Part shown: positions 10,126 to 23,300 of the stretch, piece by piece | Position numbering within the stretch: position 1 is the stretch's first letter | How the letters are laid out: every line of letters begins with the position of its first letter | Assembly (NCBI GenBank): GCA_009741485.1 | Contig: CM019219.1 | Location: forward strand, 33,266,367 to 33,330,366 | Reading direction: 5' to 3' | DNA: 64,000 nt | Source: Malurus cyaneus samueli | Taxonomy: Eukaryota; Chordata; Aves; Passeriformes; Maluridae | Notes under the pieces: model-generated | Database searches by the model: none | What the model saw: the letters and a program-made list of their open reading frames with translations, nothing else | Told to the model about the DNA's origin: nothing | Program-made: the position numbers and the translations under genes

Positions 10126-11202
10126 CCTGTGGATGTCCTGGCACACTTGACTGGCAAAAATCAAAGTCCAGAAATAAAGTCAAGAAACAAAAAACATCAG
10201 AAGCACAACTTAGGTTGTGCTTCAATCAATAGCTCAAAGTTTATCCCATGGGGAAAATGGGAGAGGTTACATCACCAGTCACCAGACAAAGTGATCCATT
10301 GGTCCAGCTTTAGGAGGACTAATCAATGTTTCCTGTCCTTGTCCCAGAATTCCCTCTGCTCCCCACAGGACAGCCTGCTCCAAGATATACAATGCCACCT
10401 TAAGGAAAAGCATTTCAAACAGGGCTCTGCTTCTATCCTCAGCTCTGCCAAAGGCTCAGATGCCAGAATACAGAATATATTCCTAAACCTATGGAAGGCC
10501 CCAGGCAGGGACGGGCTGCAAGCACTTGGGAGTACAAGAGCAGAATTCAAAATCACAGATGAGGGAATGTTCTGTATTCAAAAAAACTAAATTCATAGTG
10601 AAACAAAACCCCCAAAGCAACAAAGTCCCCAAACTTTCTCAAGAGAAAAGCCCATCTGAGGGAGGAAAACCAATGCCCAAATAAACCAAGGACTAGATGG
10701 TGAATCCCAAAACAGGATACATTATTTATACCATTATATATACCAATTATATTAATTAAACAAATTAATGCAATGTGATTATCAATGATCATGCATGTAG
10801 ACAATGCTCAGGCTGTAATGCACTCACTGAAAAGCTGGATTCTCTTTCCCTTGCTCTACTAGGGCTTCAGAAAGCTATTTTCTAGCACAACACTGCCATA
10901 AAATTATAAACCAACAGGTACAAAGGAACCATCTAGGATAACAAAATTATTAAGATGCATGATTAGTGATAAAAAAAGCATAATAAAAGAAGAATAAAGA
11001 TGTCGGATGTGGCCTTTTTCAAAGATTACAAGGATGCTGACAATCAAGGGTCCAAGTCCTCTGTGATGGCTCTGCTGAGGACAAAGTCTCAATGTACCTA
11101 AATATGGGCAAAGAAAACCCTGTTAAACCCAAATCTCTCAATGCAGAAAGGAGGTGAGACTTCCAGTGCTGCAGGATTCTAAAAAGAGGTTTGATAAACA
11201 CC
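10126..11202. other. Intergenic sequence, no gene seen
   Basis: AT-rich unique sequence with no repeat, exon or RNA gene that I can support. Confidence 0.55.
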
Positions 11203-11343
11203 TTTATTAAAAGGAAATTCCTGGCTGTGAGCACAGGGAGGCCCTGGGAGGCACAGGGTGCCCAGAGAAGCTGTGGCTGACCCTGGATCCCTGGCAGTGC
11301 CCAAGGCCAGGCTGGACATTGGGGCTGGGAGCAGCCTGGGGTA
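11203..11343 (+). mobile_element. CR1 LINE fragment lacking its 3' end
   Basis: The sequence from 'gcacagggtgcccagagaag' through 'ccaaggccaggctggacatt' is the avian CR1 3' region in sense orientation. It stops after 'agcagcctgggg' at 11343. The last 80 or so bases found in other copies (compare 12262-12360 on the other strand) are missing. CR1 copies are usually truncated at the 5' end, so loss of the 3' end is atypical and implies a later deletion or rearrangement. Confidence 0.85.
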
Positions 11344-12261
11344 AGATTCCAGGAGAAACAGAAAAAACCTGGACACAGTTCCTCAGCCAGCAGGTCACAG
11401 GCTCCTGACATAAACACAAGCTTTTCAGCAGGAACACAGACTGTCTTCGAGAAGTAAACACATGATGGAACGCCCTTCTGGAACGAGAACATGGCTGGAA
11501 GCAGCTGGAAGCACAAGGACCCTGGAAACCCATGAGGCAGCTCATTTCCTGGCTTTGTAGCTCTTTTTATTAACAAAAGCAAGAGCAGATCAAAATTCAG
11601 AAGCTCAGAGACTTTCAGGCCAGCAAGCACTCCTGATTCTCAAAACACCCAGGAGAATTTTCCTTTTTACAGCTATTAAACAACAGTGTATGAGGATTGT
11701 GTTAAGCAAGCAGGGACCTTTGTATGGTTTTAACATAAGAGGGGATTAAAGTCCCTGCTTCTGCTCTGAATAACACAGGGCTTAAATATTTAGAACATGT
11801 TTCTTCTCAAGCCATTTCTACCCTCCACTTTTATCCCTCCCCTTCAGTATTTTTAGAATACCTCAGTCTCAAAAAGAAAAATGTTGTTTGCCTTCTGTGT
11901 CGGTGTAGATGCAGGAGCTTTAATATCATGCTTTCTAGAGGGAAATGGTTGAGAGAGACAGATGGCCCGTTCTGCCAGAATTGCAGTTCTTCTACCTGAG
12001 GAATTTGCAGAGCCAGGAAGTTAAACCATTTAAGTTACAGGATTTTGAAAAGTGAATGTGAACTAAGAAATTTTTATGATGTTAAACTTCACTTAAAGTG
12101 AACACACCATTGATGATCATATAATCCAAGCACAAGGTGGGATAATGAGGATCAAGCTGAGGAGAAATCTTGAGGAGACTCCAAAATGGGCAAACAGACA
12201 CAGATATTTCAGGGGGGTGGGATGACAGTCAGGCAATCTAACCTCTCAGTGTGTAATCATC
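11344..12261. other. Intergenic sequence, no gene seen
   Basis: Unique-looking sequence between two CR1 pieces. A 203-codon minus-strand frame (11019-11630) crosses from here into the CR1; it shows no motif and probably reflects the GC-rich repeat. Confidence 0.5.
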
Positions 12262-12845
12262 AAACAACAGATGGATTTGGGATGGAAGGAACCTCAAACC
12301 CACCCAGTGCCACCCCTGCCATGGGCAGGGACACCTCCACTGTCCCAGGCTGCTCCCAGCCCCAATGTCCAGCCTGGCCTTGGGCACTGCCAGGATCCAG
12401 GGCAGCCACAGTTCTCTGGGCACCCTGTGCCAGGGCCTGCCACCCTCCCGGGAACAATTCCTTCCCAATATCCCATTTCCCTGCCCTTGGCAGTGGAAGC
12501 CATTCCCTGTGTCCTGTCCCTCCATCCCTTGTCCCCAGTTCCTCTCTGTGTTTCTCGTGGCTCCTTCAGGTCCTGGAAGGCCACAGTGAGGTCACCCCAG
12601 AGCTTCTCCTCTCCAGGTGAACAATCCCAGCTCTCCCAGCCTTCCCTCCCAGCAGAGCTGCTCCATCCCTCTGCCCATCCTGGAGCCTCCTCTGGGCTCT
12701 CTCCAGCAGCTCCAGGTCCCTCCTGTGCTGGCCCCAAAGCTGGGGCAGCTCTGCAGTGGGGTCTCACCTGAGCACAGGGGCAGAACCCCCCTCCCCTGCA
12801 GCACACACTGGGGCTCAGCCCAGCACAGGAGGTTTCTCTGCTGTT
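12262..12845 (-). mobile_element. CR1 LINE fragment, 3' region
   Basis: About 580 bases of antisense CR1. The 3'-most part lies at the left, with 'ccacccctgccatgggcagg' and 'ccaatgtccagcctggcctt', followed by the upstream block with 'cttctcctctccaggtgaac' and 'gctccaggtccctcctgtgc'. Homology fades near 12845, a 5' truncation typical of CR1. Overlapping long frames on both strands (for instance 12294-12857) come from the GC-rich, stop-poor repeat and are not genes. Confidence 0.92.
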
Positions 12846-15800
12846 TTCAATATACACCCCAAAATATTTGTCCTTAAGTCTCTAACACTCTTCACACAGC
12901 AGTATCAGAGCTGAGTTTCTTACTCCAGGGCATCTTCTCTATACTGACCCCACCCCTCCACCTCCTCAATGCCCAAGCAAAGTGCCAGAATTTCTTGTGT
13001 CAAGGGCTTCCTCTAAATCTGTGTGAAACTCCAGAGATTGCGAGGGGACAGAATGAGGAAAAGGCCTCAATCATACCCTATAAGCAGGAAATCCCCTCAA
13101 TTCTTATGACAAATGGGAGAGGCCCATGTCAGAGGACACCCAGCCACGCAGGGCTGTCAGCTGCCTCAGGCCCAGGCTACAAACAGCTTTTCCTGCTGCT
13201 GATGGACCTGGTGTCAACCCTTTCCATGGGCGTTTCACTGCTGCAAACGGAGCAGAAATGCAATGTGAAATCAGAAGATACATACTTAACTTGACACTCA
13301 CTCTGTGCCAGTGTGAGTGGCCAGCCTGGCAGGAATAAAGCGAAGGAAAATGCTCTCATGGCCTCCCAACTCCTCTCATCATCCAAAAGGTAAAGAGGGA
13401 AATCCAGCAGCGGTTTTACAATGACATGGGGTTTGGCAGCCAGAGATGGGCCGTGGCTTCCACCTCTCCCAAGGACACAGGCTCTGTTCTGGGCGAGGAT
13501 GCTCCACAATTCCCTTCTCCTGGCAGGGAATACAGCCTCTGTGGCACTGGCATTGCAGATCTGCTTCCTGGGCATTCCCAGCACCAGCAGATTCCCCCAG
13601 AGAGGAGCCCCTGGGGCCATTCACTGAGCTCTTGGCTTTGCCTTTGCCACTACTCTGTCTGGAAGGTGACAAATACCAAAGAATTTTCTTCACTGCAATT
13701 TAGATCTCTCAACCACCGATGACAAATGTGAGAGGGTTTTGGGGTTGGTTTTATATGTAATACAGCTCCATCTACAGTGAAATGCAGCTGACTCCACTGA
13801 AAACCACTGAGGAGGATGGTACATCTGAGCACAAGGCGGCTCTCACAAAACAGAACATATTTATCAATTGTCACAGTACTGTCACATAAAATACCAGAAA
13901 GCATCTGGATCTGTTTAACTTTTGGCTATTTATTAAATGCATTGAAGTACAACACAGAAAAAGCTTCTGTTTTATGAGGGGAATTTGCATTTTGCTAACA
14001 AAACAAGCTTTTCAGACCCATAGTGAAAAAAAAGCAAAAACCAAATCCACACCTCCAGCAATAATATGTAAGTACTGAAATTTCTTCATCATACCAATCC
14101 TGGGAAAAGTGTCTTTTGATGATAGCTTAGCAGAGCTAAAACTTTATTTTCAAAACACTAAATCATACAGATGTTAGACTGGCAAGGAAAGGAAGAAAAA
14201 TCATGGAAGAAAAATTGGAGATTGTTTACTTTAGCGAAATGGCAAACAATGTATTTTCCTTCCTCAAAAATCTCATCGTTTTCCTTCTCATTTTAATGAG
14301 ATACTAATAAGCACAGGAAATAGGAATTTAGACAAATGGAGATGAGAGGCCAAAAATTAAAATCAGAAATGTGCTAAAATATCCTATTATCTTAATCAAC
14401 TTCCTTTTTAGTTCCTAATTTTGAATATCTGGAAAATGTCTTTCAACAGTGAGTGACAGTATTGTAATAACACACAGTAACAAACAAACATATACAATCT
14501 GATTCCCTTCCTCCTAAAAGGTTAAACCCAGTACAAAATGGTTATATAATAATTCTATAGCAAAATGATCAATGAAAATAAAAAGCAATGCAAGCACAGA
14601 ACCAGAGCACAACTTGATACCTTAACAAACCAAACCAGACTGAGTGAGAGCACTAAAACTGGTTTGTTGTTTATGGCTCTGGCATAGAGGGAAGAACCAA
14701 AATACAGGAATTTTCTTTCCACTCACATCACCCTTTGTCAAAGGGAGACTTGGATTATTCAGGAAGGAATAATGGAAAGGAGCTCTCAAAGATCATCTGC
14801 TGCATGGCACAACCCCCCTGGCCACATCTCCTGTTGGACAATGTCACCCCATGGCCTTTTCCCTGCCCAGCACAGCTCAGCAGCTCTCTCTGCTCCCTCC
14901 AGGCACATCCACAGCCCCTCTGAGAGAAAAAGGAGGATCATTCCCAGGCCTCCCTGCACTCTGATCTCCATCCAAAGGCCATGAGCAGGTAAGAGCCCCT
15001 ACTCTCAGCTTGCCTGGCTCCTGCCACGCAGGTGGGAAACGTGGGGGACAGAGTAAGAGTCTCCAAAGTGCTGTAGCTGGAAAACTGCACCCAAAAAAAA
15101 CCCCTTCTCCTGCCAGCTTTTGATGCCCTCTCAGAGAAGTTCCTGTGCCCTTCATAGGAGGCTTTGCTTTTTAGCATAGGCTTAAAGCCCCCCCCATGAA
15201 AAGCCATAAAATTCCTGCAAATATCCTTCCTGTTTTATAATTGTCTGGAACATGCAATTTGATATCTGTAATTACACATAGCAGACAGAGCAGGAATAAT
15301 GGCAGATCACCTTTCACTTAAGTTAGTACAGCTGGTGATACAATCATGTCATTAGCAAGTCTGGCTTCAGCAACACCGTGCTCAGATGGAAAGGGAATTA
15401 CACTGTCTCCAGGTCATGACCTGTAAAAATGCTGCTTAGCTTCTTAAAAATCTACTGAATGTATTCGTATGAAATTACAGTAGGCCTGGATGACTCCCGA
15501 GCACCCTTTGATTAAAAAGAAATAAATCTTGAAAAATTAAGGAAAAAAGTCCTTCCTGATTTTTAACACTTTGCATGAAACAACAGGGGCCTCTCTGATT
15601 TCCAGATTTGCTGGAGAGCTGGAAGATAAAACAATGAGCCAGCAGTAAAGCTCTTTGCCTGGGATTTCCAGCCACATTAGAGGATGTACTCCATCCCACT
15701 TCTGAGGAATCACTGTATCCCTGTGTCCCTGTGACACCTCTGGCACGAAACTCGCTCTCCCTTAGGGGAAAATGCTGAGGGTGAATTTCCTGGAGCTTCT

Positions 15801-17728
15801 AGAATTCACCTACAGGACACCAGTTGAAGATATCAGTCTGCAAGAGGTGAGAGCTTGCAGGGCCAGGCTGCTTTAAGTCACAGCTTCTCTTAAGTCCCAA
15901 GCACTGCCAGGGGTGCAGCAGTTTGTCCTCAGGATGTGAATTGGGCTGGAAGGGCTGAGGAAAGGACAAACCAGAGAATGCAGCCTTGTCTTCACCTGCT
16001 CGGGACTCAAGGTGTGCTCCTCCTCTGAGGAGCTGCTGGAGGTCACAGGTGACCCTGCTGCATTCTGTCCACACCTGCACAAACACAGGAGAGCAAAAGG
16101 ACCTGTGCACTACACATTTGTGACACTCTCCAAGCACAATTCAGCTCTTCTTGGCTCGTGGAACACGCATTTTCATTTAAGGGGAAAAAGAGGGGGGAAA
16201 TAAACAGAGTTCTCTAGACTTCAAGAGAAGAAAGATCTATAGAAAAAGAAATGGGAGGCAAAAAAAGCTTCTGAAATTCTTGTAGCTTCAGCCTGGGCAA
16301 GATAACTTTCTCTGCCTTCAAAATTCAAATTACTTTGAAAAAGGTTAATTGTGATTCTTTCCAAACTCTCTGGGGCTTTGCTGTTGACGTCAACTGTGAG
16401 CTCCCAAGTCCTCCTCCACGAGCAATTACAAATTGCAGTAATGTCTGCTCAGTCATAGATCAGACATTATCTATATTTTCATTTTTTTAACTGTACTTTC
16501 CAATAAGATCAGTTTCATTTCTAGTTCAAATCCATGTTCCTTAGATCTAGACCACAACACAGTTTCAGAGCTGCCCCCCCCAGTCAGCTGAAAGCTACTA
16601 AAAGATAAGAAAACTAACTCAGGAAGGAAAAATAAACCAGCTCCCAATATTTTTGTTAAAGTTATTATGTTTTAAGGCAGAACCAAGTGCTGTTTGCACA
16701 CTTCTCAATCATTCTCCCACACTCCCTCAAGAATTTTCAGAGAGTGTTTGTTTCTGCCATACTTTCATTTGGAGATTTCCCTACGTTGCTGGGATTACCC
16801 AGGAGCTGCTGAGGAGTTACCTGGAGCCCCTTCCCAGGGAGGCTCTTGCAGGAGAATAAACCACAGTCCCCTGGGCAGCTTGTCCTGAAAAGGCCACCAG
16901 TTTAACCTGGCTGAAGCCACTCTGTCCCTCACAGGCCCCCCAGACCCAGAGCTGCAGCTGCAGATCACCTTTACCCTTCCAGCAAAAGACACAAAGCTCC
17001 CCTCAGGAGATCAATGCATGCATTCCTCCTCTGTACTTATTACATGGATTCAAAAATACTGAAGATGGAATATACTTTGCAATTCATTTTCTCCTTTCTC
17101 TGTGCTTTTTAAAATACTTTGACTGTACTTATTGAAAGCATCTCTTTGTAAACCACCCCTTTGAGGAATACTCATGCTCCCACGTGTCTTAAACAGGACT
17201 TTCATTGACCTTGTCATTTAGAAAATCACTTTCTTTCAGTATTAAAAAAAAAAATCAGACTTTTAAAAGAAGAAATGATTTTATGACAAGGTCAGAATAT
17301 CTTGAATTCCATAAAAGAACGAATAAGGAAGTCTATATAATTTATTTTAATAGGGAACTTGAAAGAGGCTGAAATATTCATTTGTATTAAATAGAAAATA
17401 TAAAATGAGCTGTACCCTCACATGGACATCTTGGGAAGGAAAGCAGCAGTGTGCCTCCCAGCTTCCATGTGGCATTGTCACCCCCTGGCAGATGCCACCC
17501 TTGTGGAATCCCCAGCCTCTGCACACAGGGTCTTGTTGCTGTGACAAAACCCTCCCCACACAGCTGCTCTGAGCTTGCCTTCTGGCCCTCTGGAAGCTCT
17601 TGGAACAGCCCAGGGGGGAAGCCAGAAAAACTGGCCCAGGGCACGTAAATCATCCAGCTTCTGCCTCTGTCCCAGGCTCTACCACCACAGAGAGGCTTCA
17701 GCGCTCCCTGGACTTCACCAGCACTGGA
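12846..17728. other. Intergenic or intronic sequence, no gene seen
   Basis: Nearly 5 kb without a recognised element. GC-richer patches occur at 13100-13650, 14800-15200 and 17440-17720, and AT-rich sequence elsewhere. No open frame has a recognisable motif. A scanning comparison with other bird genomes would be needed to find conserved elements here. Confidence 0.5.
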
Positions 17729-18147
17729 GGAATAAGCTGGAATAAACTGGAATAAGATGAAATAAACTAGAATAAGGTGGAATAAACTGGAATAAGATGA
17801 AATAAACTGGAATAAAATGGAATAAATTAGAATAAATCCAAATGAACTGGAATAAAATGGAATAAACTGGAATAAGTTGGAAAAAACTGGATTAAACTGG
17901 AATAAAATGGAATAAGATGGAATCAACTGGAATAAATGGGGAAAAACTCAAATAAAGTGGAATAAGATGGAATAAATTGGAATAAACCTGAATAAACTGG
18001 AATAAAATGAAATAAGCTGGAATAAGATGGAATAAAGTGGAATAAGGTGGAATAAACTCAAATAAAGTGGAATAAGATGGAATAAATGGAATAATGCAAA
18101 TAAACTGGAATAAGATGGAACAAACTGGAATAAGCTGGAATAAGATG
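17729..18147. repeat. 10-bp satellite array (GGAATAAACT type), about 41 units
   Basis: From 17731 to 18090 the units fall exactly every ten bases. The pattern is AATAARNTGG, mostly AATAAACTGG, AATAAAATGG and AATAAGATGG. After a one-base slip near 18090 a few more units follow to 18147. I count 21 AATAAA hexamers on the plus strand. The plus strand is strongly purine-rich. The minus strand has no stops in one frame, which produces two long spurious frames (17387-17926 and 17892-18215) with Phe/Tyr/Ser-rich repeats. Confidence 0.97.
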
Positions 18148-20019
18148 ACGCTGCAAACTGGTCCTGCTGGCCCCAGCACCCAGGATGTGCACAGGAAGAA
18201 CCTCAGCTCCCACACACTGCTCTGGCCCTCACATCCCTGGGATGAGGATTGTCACAGAAAACTGATGGAAGACTGATCACATGGCAGCCTCGAGGCAGGA
18301 CCATCTGACACGAGCTTCTGATGTAATTTTTCCCAAAAGAACAGTTCACTTGGGACAGTGACCTCTTGGAAGAAGGATTTCTGTCACCTCAGCTGCTCCC
18401 CACAGAGACCTTCTGCCCCAGGAGGTCTCTGGAGAAGGCATTCAGCAGAAGCCAGGGGAAGATCAGCTCACACTAAACCTCGACAGACAGAAGAAGTTCA
18501 CATGGCTTGTCAAGTTCCTGGGATGCAGTTTTCCTGCTCTAGATCTTCCTACACTCCACTGTTTAATTAAAAAAATACCAGGGAACTTTAAAAAAATTTA
18601 AAATCTAGCTTCTAGACATACTCTTGGAGTACTGGGATCCCTGTAGTATTTTATTCCAGTTGTAAATTCTTTGATTCCTGGACATAAAGCAGTAGCTGAT
18701 GGGCCCTAAATGGGATGTAGGCAGCAGTCCCATCCCAGAGTGGATCAGTCTGTATGGGGGAATAAAGAAACATTAAACACAAACCCTCAGCCTTTGCCCT
18801 GCCCACACAAACCAGGTACAGCAATAACATGCAGAAATCTTAAGAGATTAACCATTCATCCTTTATGATCACTGCTTTTCTGCCTGTTGATTTCATGGTT
18901 TCTGTACAGTCATGTAAAAAATGTGTGACTGAGGGAGCTAAAGCAAGTCACACTCAGGGAAGTACATGAATTTCCATGGATTTTAGTAATGTAGCCTTCA
19001 TACACATCAGTCATTTAATTTCTACATGTGCTTATATGACTAAAGAGGAATAAAGCAGTGTCTGTGCACAGCAGGACTGGGGCAGATCCCAGACTTCCTC
19101 AGCATCCTGTGGCATGCATGGCCACCATGTCACACCTGTGAAGTTCTATGACAGCTCAAAAATCTGACACATATATAATTGGCATTTATTATTTTGTGAG
19201 TGATTCATACCACCAAATTGAACAGATATGGTCATCTAATTCCATTTGATTTAAAACAATATTAAAAAACATAATTACCTTACTCTTAGATACCTTCTGA
19301 AGTACCATAAGAAAATTTTCCTTTCTAATTTGCTCTGTGGCTCTTAAAATGCAGGACAATCCTTTTCCCACATTGCCACCTCCTCTGTGCAGAGAATTTG
19401 CATCACCATGCCTGTACGTGACGAGGACATTTATGTTGTGTATGACTAATTATATCTCTCACATAGAGACAGCCAAGAGAAGCATGCAGAGCAGCAGTGC
19501 AGCAGGACTGTGACAGGGCCAGAGACCGTGGAACTGTGGGCAGAAGTGAATGGCAGCCAGGGAAATGGCACTGGTCAGGAGGGAAAAAGGAATATTAAAT
19601 CCATATTGCATCATGTTCTTCTGTACATAACTAACAGCAATTCCTGTCTGTATTTCAAGCCTTCTTTAGCAATCAGTAAAGCATCAATTTTCCATCTCCT
19701 CCACACAGACACAAGGAGCCAAATTTTCAGCAAGAGGTTAACAATAAATAATTTAAAACTTTGTCAGGAATGGATGGGGTTTGACTCCTGTGCAGTCGGT
19801 TTGACAATTTGCAAAGCAGGAACAAAGAGAGGGTGAGAAATCCTGGGGCTGCTGCCAGGAGTCAGAGAACCTGCAAAAGCAGAAAGCAGCCTGTAATGAT
19901 CTAAACCCAGAGCTCCAAGGAACGGGCTCAGGTCAGCGCATCAAATCCATTTGTACCGCACAGAAATCCGGGACGAGGCTGGGCTGGCCAGGTAAGGATG
20001 GGAAACAGCACAGACCTCC
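18148..20019. other. Intergenic sequence, no gene seen
   Basis: Unique-looking, AT-rich sequence with no element or exon that I can support. Confidence 0.5.
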
Positions 20020-20345
20020 CACGCAGGAGCAAAGAGGGATCAGTTTGTTTCAATAATCCAGGGGTTTTAACCCGTGAGCTTGTTTTGGGTTTGCATTCTT
20101 GTGAAGCACAACAAAGTGTCTGAGCCAATCCCATAAACCACTCCAGGAACACACCATGGTCAGAACCAGCACCACACACCATGGGGTGAGTTCTCACTGC
20201 TTCTGTTCCTTGTTTTCCAGGATTATGGAACTTGTTTAACACCTCCAGTTCAGCTGAGTCATTCCCAGAATCCTTCCCTGGTGCGCCAAAGTGACAGGAG
20301 AGAGCAAGGGTTTTATAAGGGAAACAAGGTCCTTGTTTTGTAAGG
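20020..20345 (-). repeat. Dispersed repeat F, copy 2
   Basis: The reverse complement aligns with 52190-52525 over about 320 bases with few gaps. Shared blocks include 'cttgctctctcctgtcac', 'gggaatgactcagctgaact', 'ggaaaacaaggaacagaagc' and 'cacgggttaaaacccctgga'. The class is unknown. It could be an LTR, the leader region of an endogenous retrovirus, or a SINE-like unit. A TTATAAAA sequence lies near its start in this copy. The 143-codon minus-strand frame here shares residues with the frame in the other copy only because the DNA is homologous. Confidence 0.7.
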
Positions 20346-23300
20346 TTTTCCTGATCCACAGCAGGGCCATGAGGGTGACACTCACTGCCAACGCGCCTTT
20401 GGAATTCTACAGAATAAACAAATGCTCAGCTGAGCACCTGCTCCCCCCAGTAACTGCAGTACAGGCTCTCTCTCCACACCTGACATGGAGCACATCAACC
20501 CCCAGCACTCCTGGCACATTTTGTGCCTCCTTTGGCAGGTGTTTGTCCCAGGCAGCTTGGAACTGGGATCAGCAATGGAACCATCGCAAGTATCCATCTC
20601 CCCTCATGTCAAATCCCAAACCACAGCCACACTCGATTGAAATGCCCAGGATTTCGTCTCTCCTACCTCTCAAGGCTTTTCCTGCAGCTGTCTTGAGAGC
20701 TGGGGCTTTCTGTAACGTAATTCAAGTTTTGTATTGGAAGTGATTTAATCCCTCCCTAACAATCGATCGTTTATATACACAGGGTATCCCTGACTGGCAT
20801 TTTCATGGTTCCAGGAAGCCTGTCTTTAAAGGTAGATTCAAATACTCAAAGCCGACATCCTCCTGGACAAGTAGAGAAAGACTAATCCTGTCCTCTACTC
20901 CTATATTCCATTATATTTAAAAACTTGGGATTTTATTAGAAGACTTCAGCATCTTCTTTATTAAGAAGGGCAATGAGAATGGTTGCACTCTTATTTAGGA
21001 TTAGAAATATCCTGCCAAGTTTTTTACATCTCTGCTCCTTAAACTACGCCCCTCAGAGACATTATGTGGATCAGGATTTTAAGTTACTTTACACACAAAC
21101 ACCCTCCCCCATTTTTTTCTATTTAAATACCAAATCATTCTCAATTTATTATTTCCTAAAGCAGAAGTTTGCTGTCTTCTCACACAGTCTCTGGGCGTTA
21201 TTATCCCTCCTCTTCCATCTTCTAATTCTGTTTCAATCAGTTTTAAACTCAATTGCAAGATGCTTTTGTGGCTTATAAAACCACATGAGCAGAACCTGAA
21301 TTTCCAGAGGTCTGCAAAACGACAACATCTAAGACAGTAAAACTGGTCACTCAGTGGGAAGTTAAGCACAGGCTTGTTTTCATTACAACCAATCTTAATC
21401 AGAGGCAATAACTTTGCACTATTAACAGCGCATTAAAGATGGGCAATTGACATTTATAAACCACTGCTCATTTTGAAAGTTAACTGAGAAGAACTTTAAT
21501 GAGGTAAAAGAGAATTGTCTGGTGCTTTCCCAGCCAGTCAGCCTCAAAGCACCAGAATGCTGCATCAGTGCTGTTTGCTGTCCACAGCAGCTTCCCTCTT
21601 TCCCCACTGCTCTGTACAGAATCCCAGAAAGCTGGTAAACCCTGACAACATCAAAAAGGCCTTTCTGGACAAAGCAGCAACTCCTAATTGTTCCAAGCAC
21701 AGCTCCAAGATTTTGAACCAATATTTAGAGGACAACCTCCACAACTTCATCCAAGAGGAGAAATTCTGAAGCAAGGATTTGTATATCACTGCATCAGTGT
21801 AAATGATAACCTGCATTTGTATATGAGATCTAATTCAATGCTGGCAGTGGCTCAGCAGACCACTGTTGTGCCTGACATGATTTAACCATTAACTCAAAGA
21901 TCCTGAAGAAAATACAAGCACTCAAGTAAGGATAAGGAAAGAGAACCCCTCTTGGGACAGGAATAAGTCACGGTGTAAATACAGGGACAAGAACAAGCAG
22001 GCAGGAAGCAGTTCTGTATAAAATAATCTAATCCATCATGGACTGTATGTAGCTCAGCCTGCTGCAGCGCTGGGAGGGTCTGGGTGAGTGACTCAGCTTC
22101 TCCTGCCTGATTTTGCACGACGATGCTCAAACAAATACCATCACGGTGCCTCAGCCAGGAGACATCATTACCAGCCCAGGGACCATGCCTGCCCAGACTG
22201 CCTCTGGCAGCTCCTGAATATTTAAGAGCTGCTGCTGTTTCAGGGCAAAGACAAGGGGAACAAAGGGCAGCAATGTTCAGCTCACCTGTTTGCTTTTAGC
22301 CCATTTCAGTTCAAGTCATTCACAAGGTGAGAGGAGATCAAGCAATTTCATAGAAGCTTCTTGACTCCAGCTGCTGAGCTCTGTTTGCAGGCAGCTCCAC
22401 TGCAGAGCCAGACGTGAAACCTGGGATCAGGATCTGGAATTCACCTTTGCCTTGCCTTTGCCTTTAAATGGTGCAGTAGTTTTCATACAGGCTGCTCTGA
22501 GGAACTGCTCAGAAACAGAAATATGTTAGAGTTCACTAACCTCTGCTTGGGAAGATTTCAAACCTGGCCTGTCTCCCTTTCAGACCCATGTGGCATCAGG
22601 GATGACAATTCACTGCCATCCAGCTGCAGGGCCAGACAGCATACACTCAAGTGCATCCCAGTATGAGCTACAGTGGGTTGAAGTTGTACTGAATGTATTT
22701 CTAGACTTTTTCAAACAGTGTTCCTTTTTTTGATACATTTCTGGGCGCTGTCATTGCAGCTAAAAAAGGAGAAAAACATGGAAACAGTACTTTGAGACCT
22801 ATTGCAAAATTAGGGAGAAGGTTTCTGCATTGAACATTACATTCTTTTCCCTGGAGCAGCTTCTTCCCAACCAATAATGAAGAAGTAAAAATTTCTATGA
22901 TTCCATGATTTAGGATGGGGGTTCTGTGCAATAGTGATAAAAGACCTCTCTGACAGAGCTTCACCAAGATTAGCAGTTCCTGGATGGCCACACACAAGTT
23001 CCCAGGTACTAAATTAAACATCAATGCATTTGCAGTTAGGATCACAACAGATACCTTATTCCCATTTTGATTCCCTGAGATGATATAAGGAGTCAGCAGC
23101 GTTCCAGCACCTGGGATCCACACACAGCCTGCAGCAAACTCTGAAAACCTTGTACTCTGCACAGCTGAACATCCAGGCTTTGGCACTGCACATTGCTTAG
23201 ACTTCAATTTGGGATTGCCAAGAGGCCTCCAATGACTTCCTATTTATGTAGGTATGGTTAATTAGCACTAATAACTTCGCTGAATGATTAAACAGAGACA

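Noticed and set aside
9693..10164. Repetitive protein frames on the minus strand
   Set aside because: They follow from the 31-bp minisatellite. Three different frames are open in turn, and each ends in unique sequence at once.
17387..18215. Long minus-strand frames rich in Phe, Tyr and Ser
   Set aside because: They are the translation of the 10-bp satellite, whose minus strand has no stops in that frame.
22701..23207. 168-codon minus-strand frame as a gene
   Set aside because: No start context, promoter, domain or supporting neighbour; its length is within chance expectation for 64 kb on six frames.
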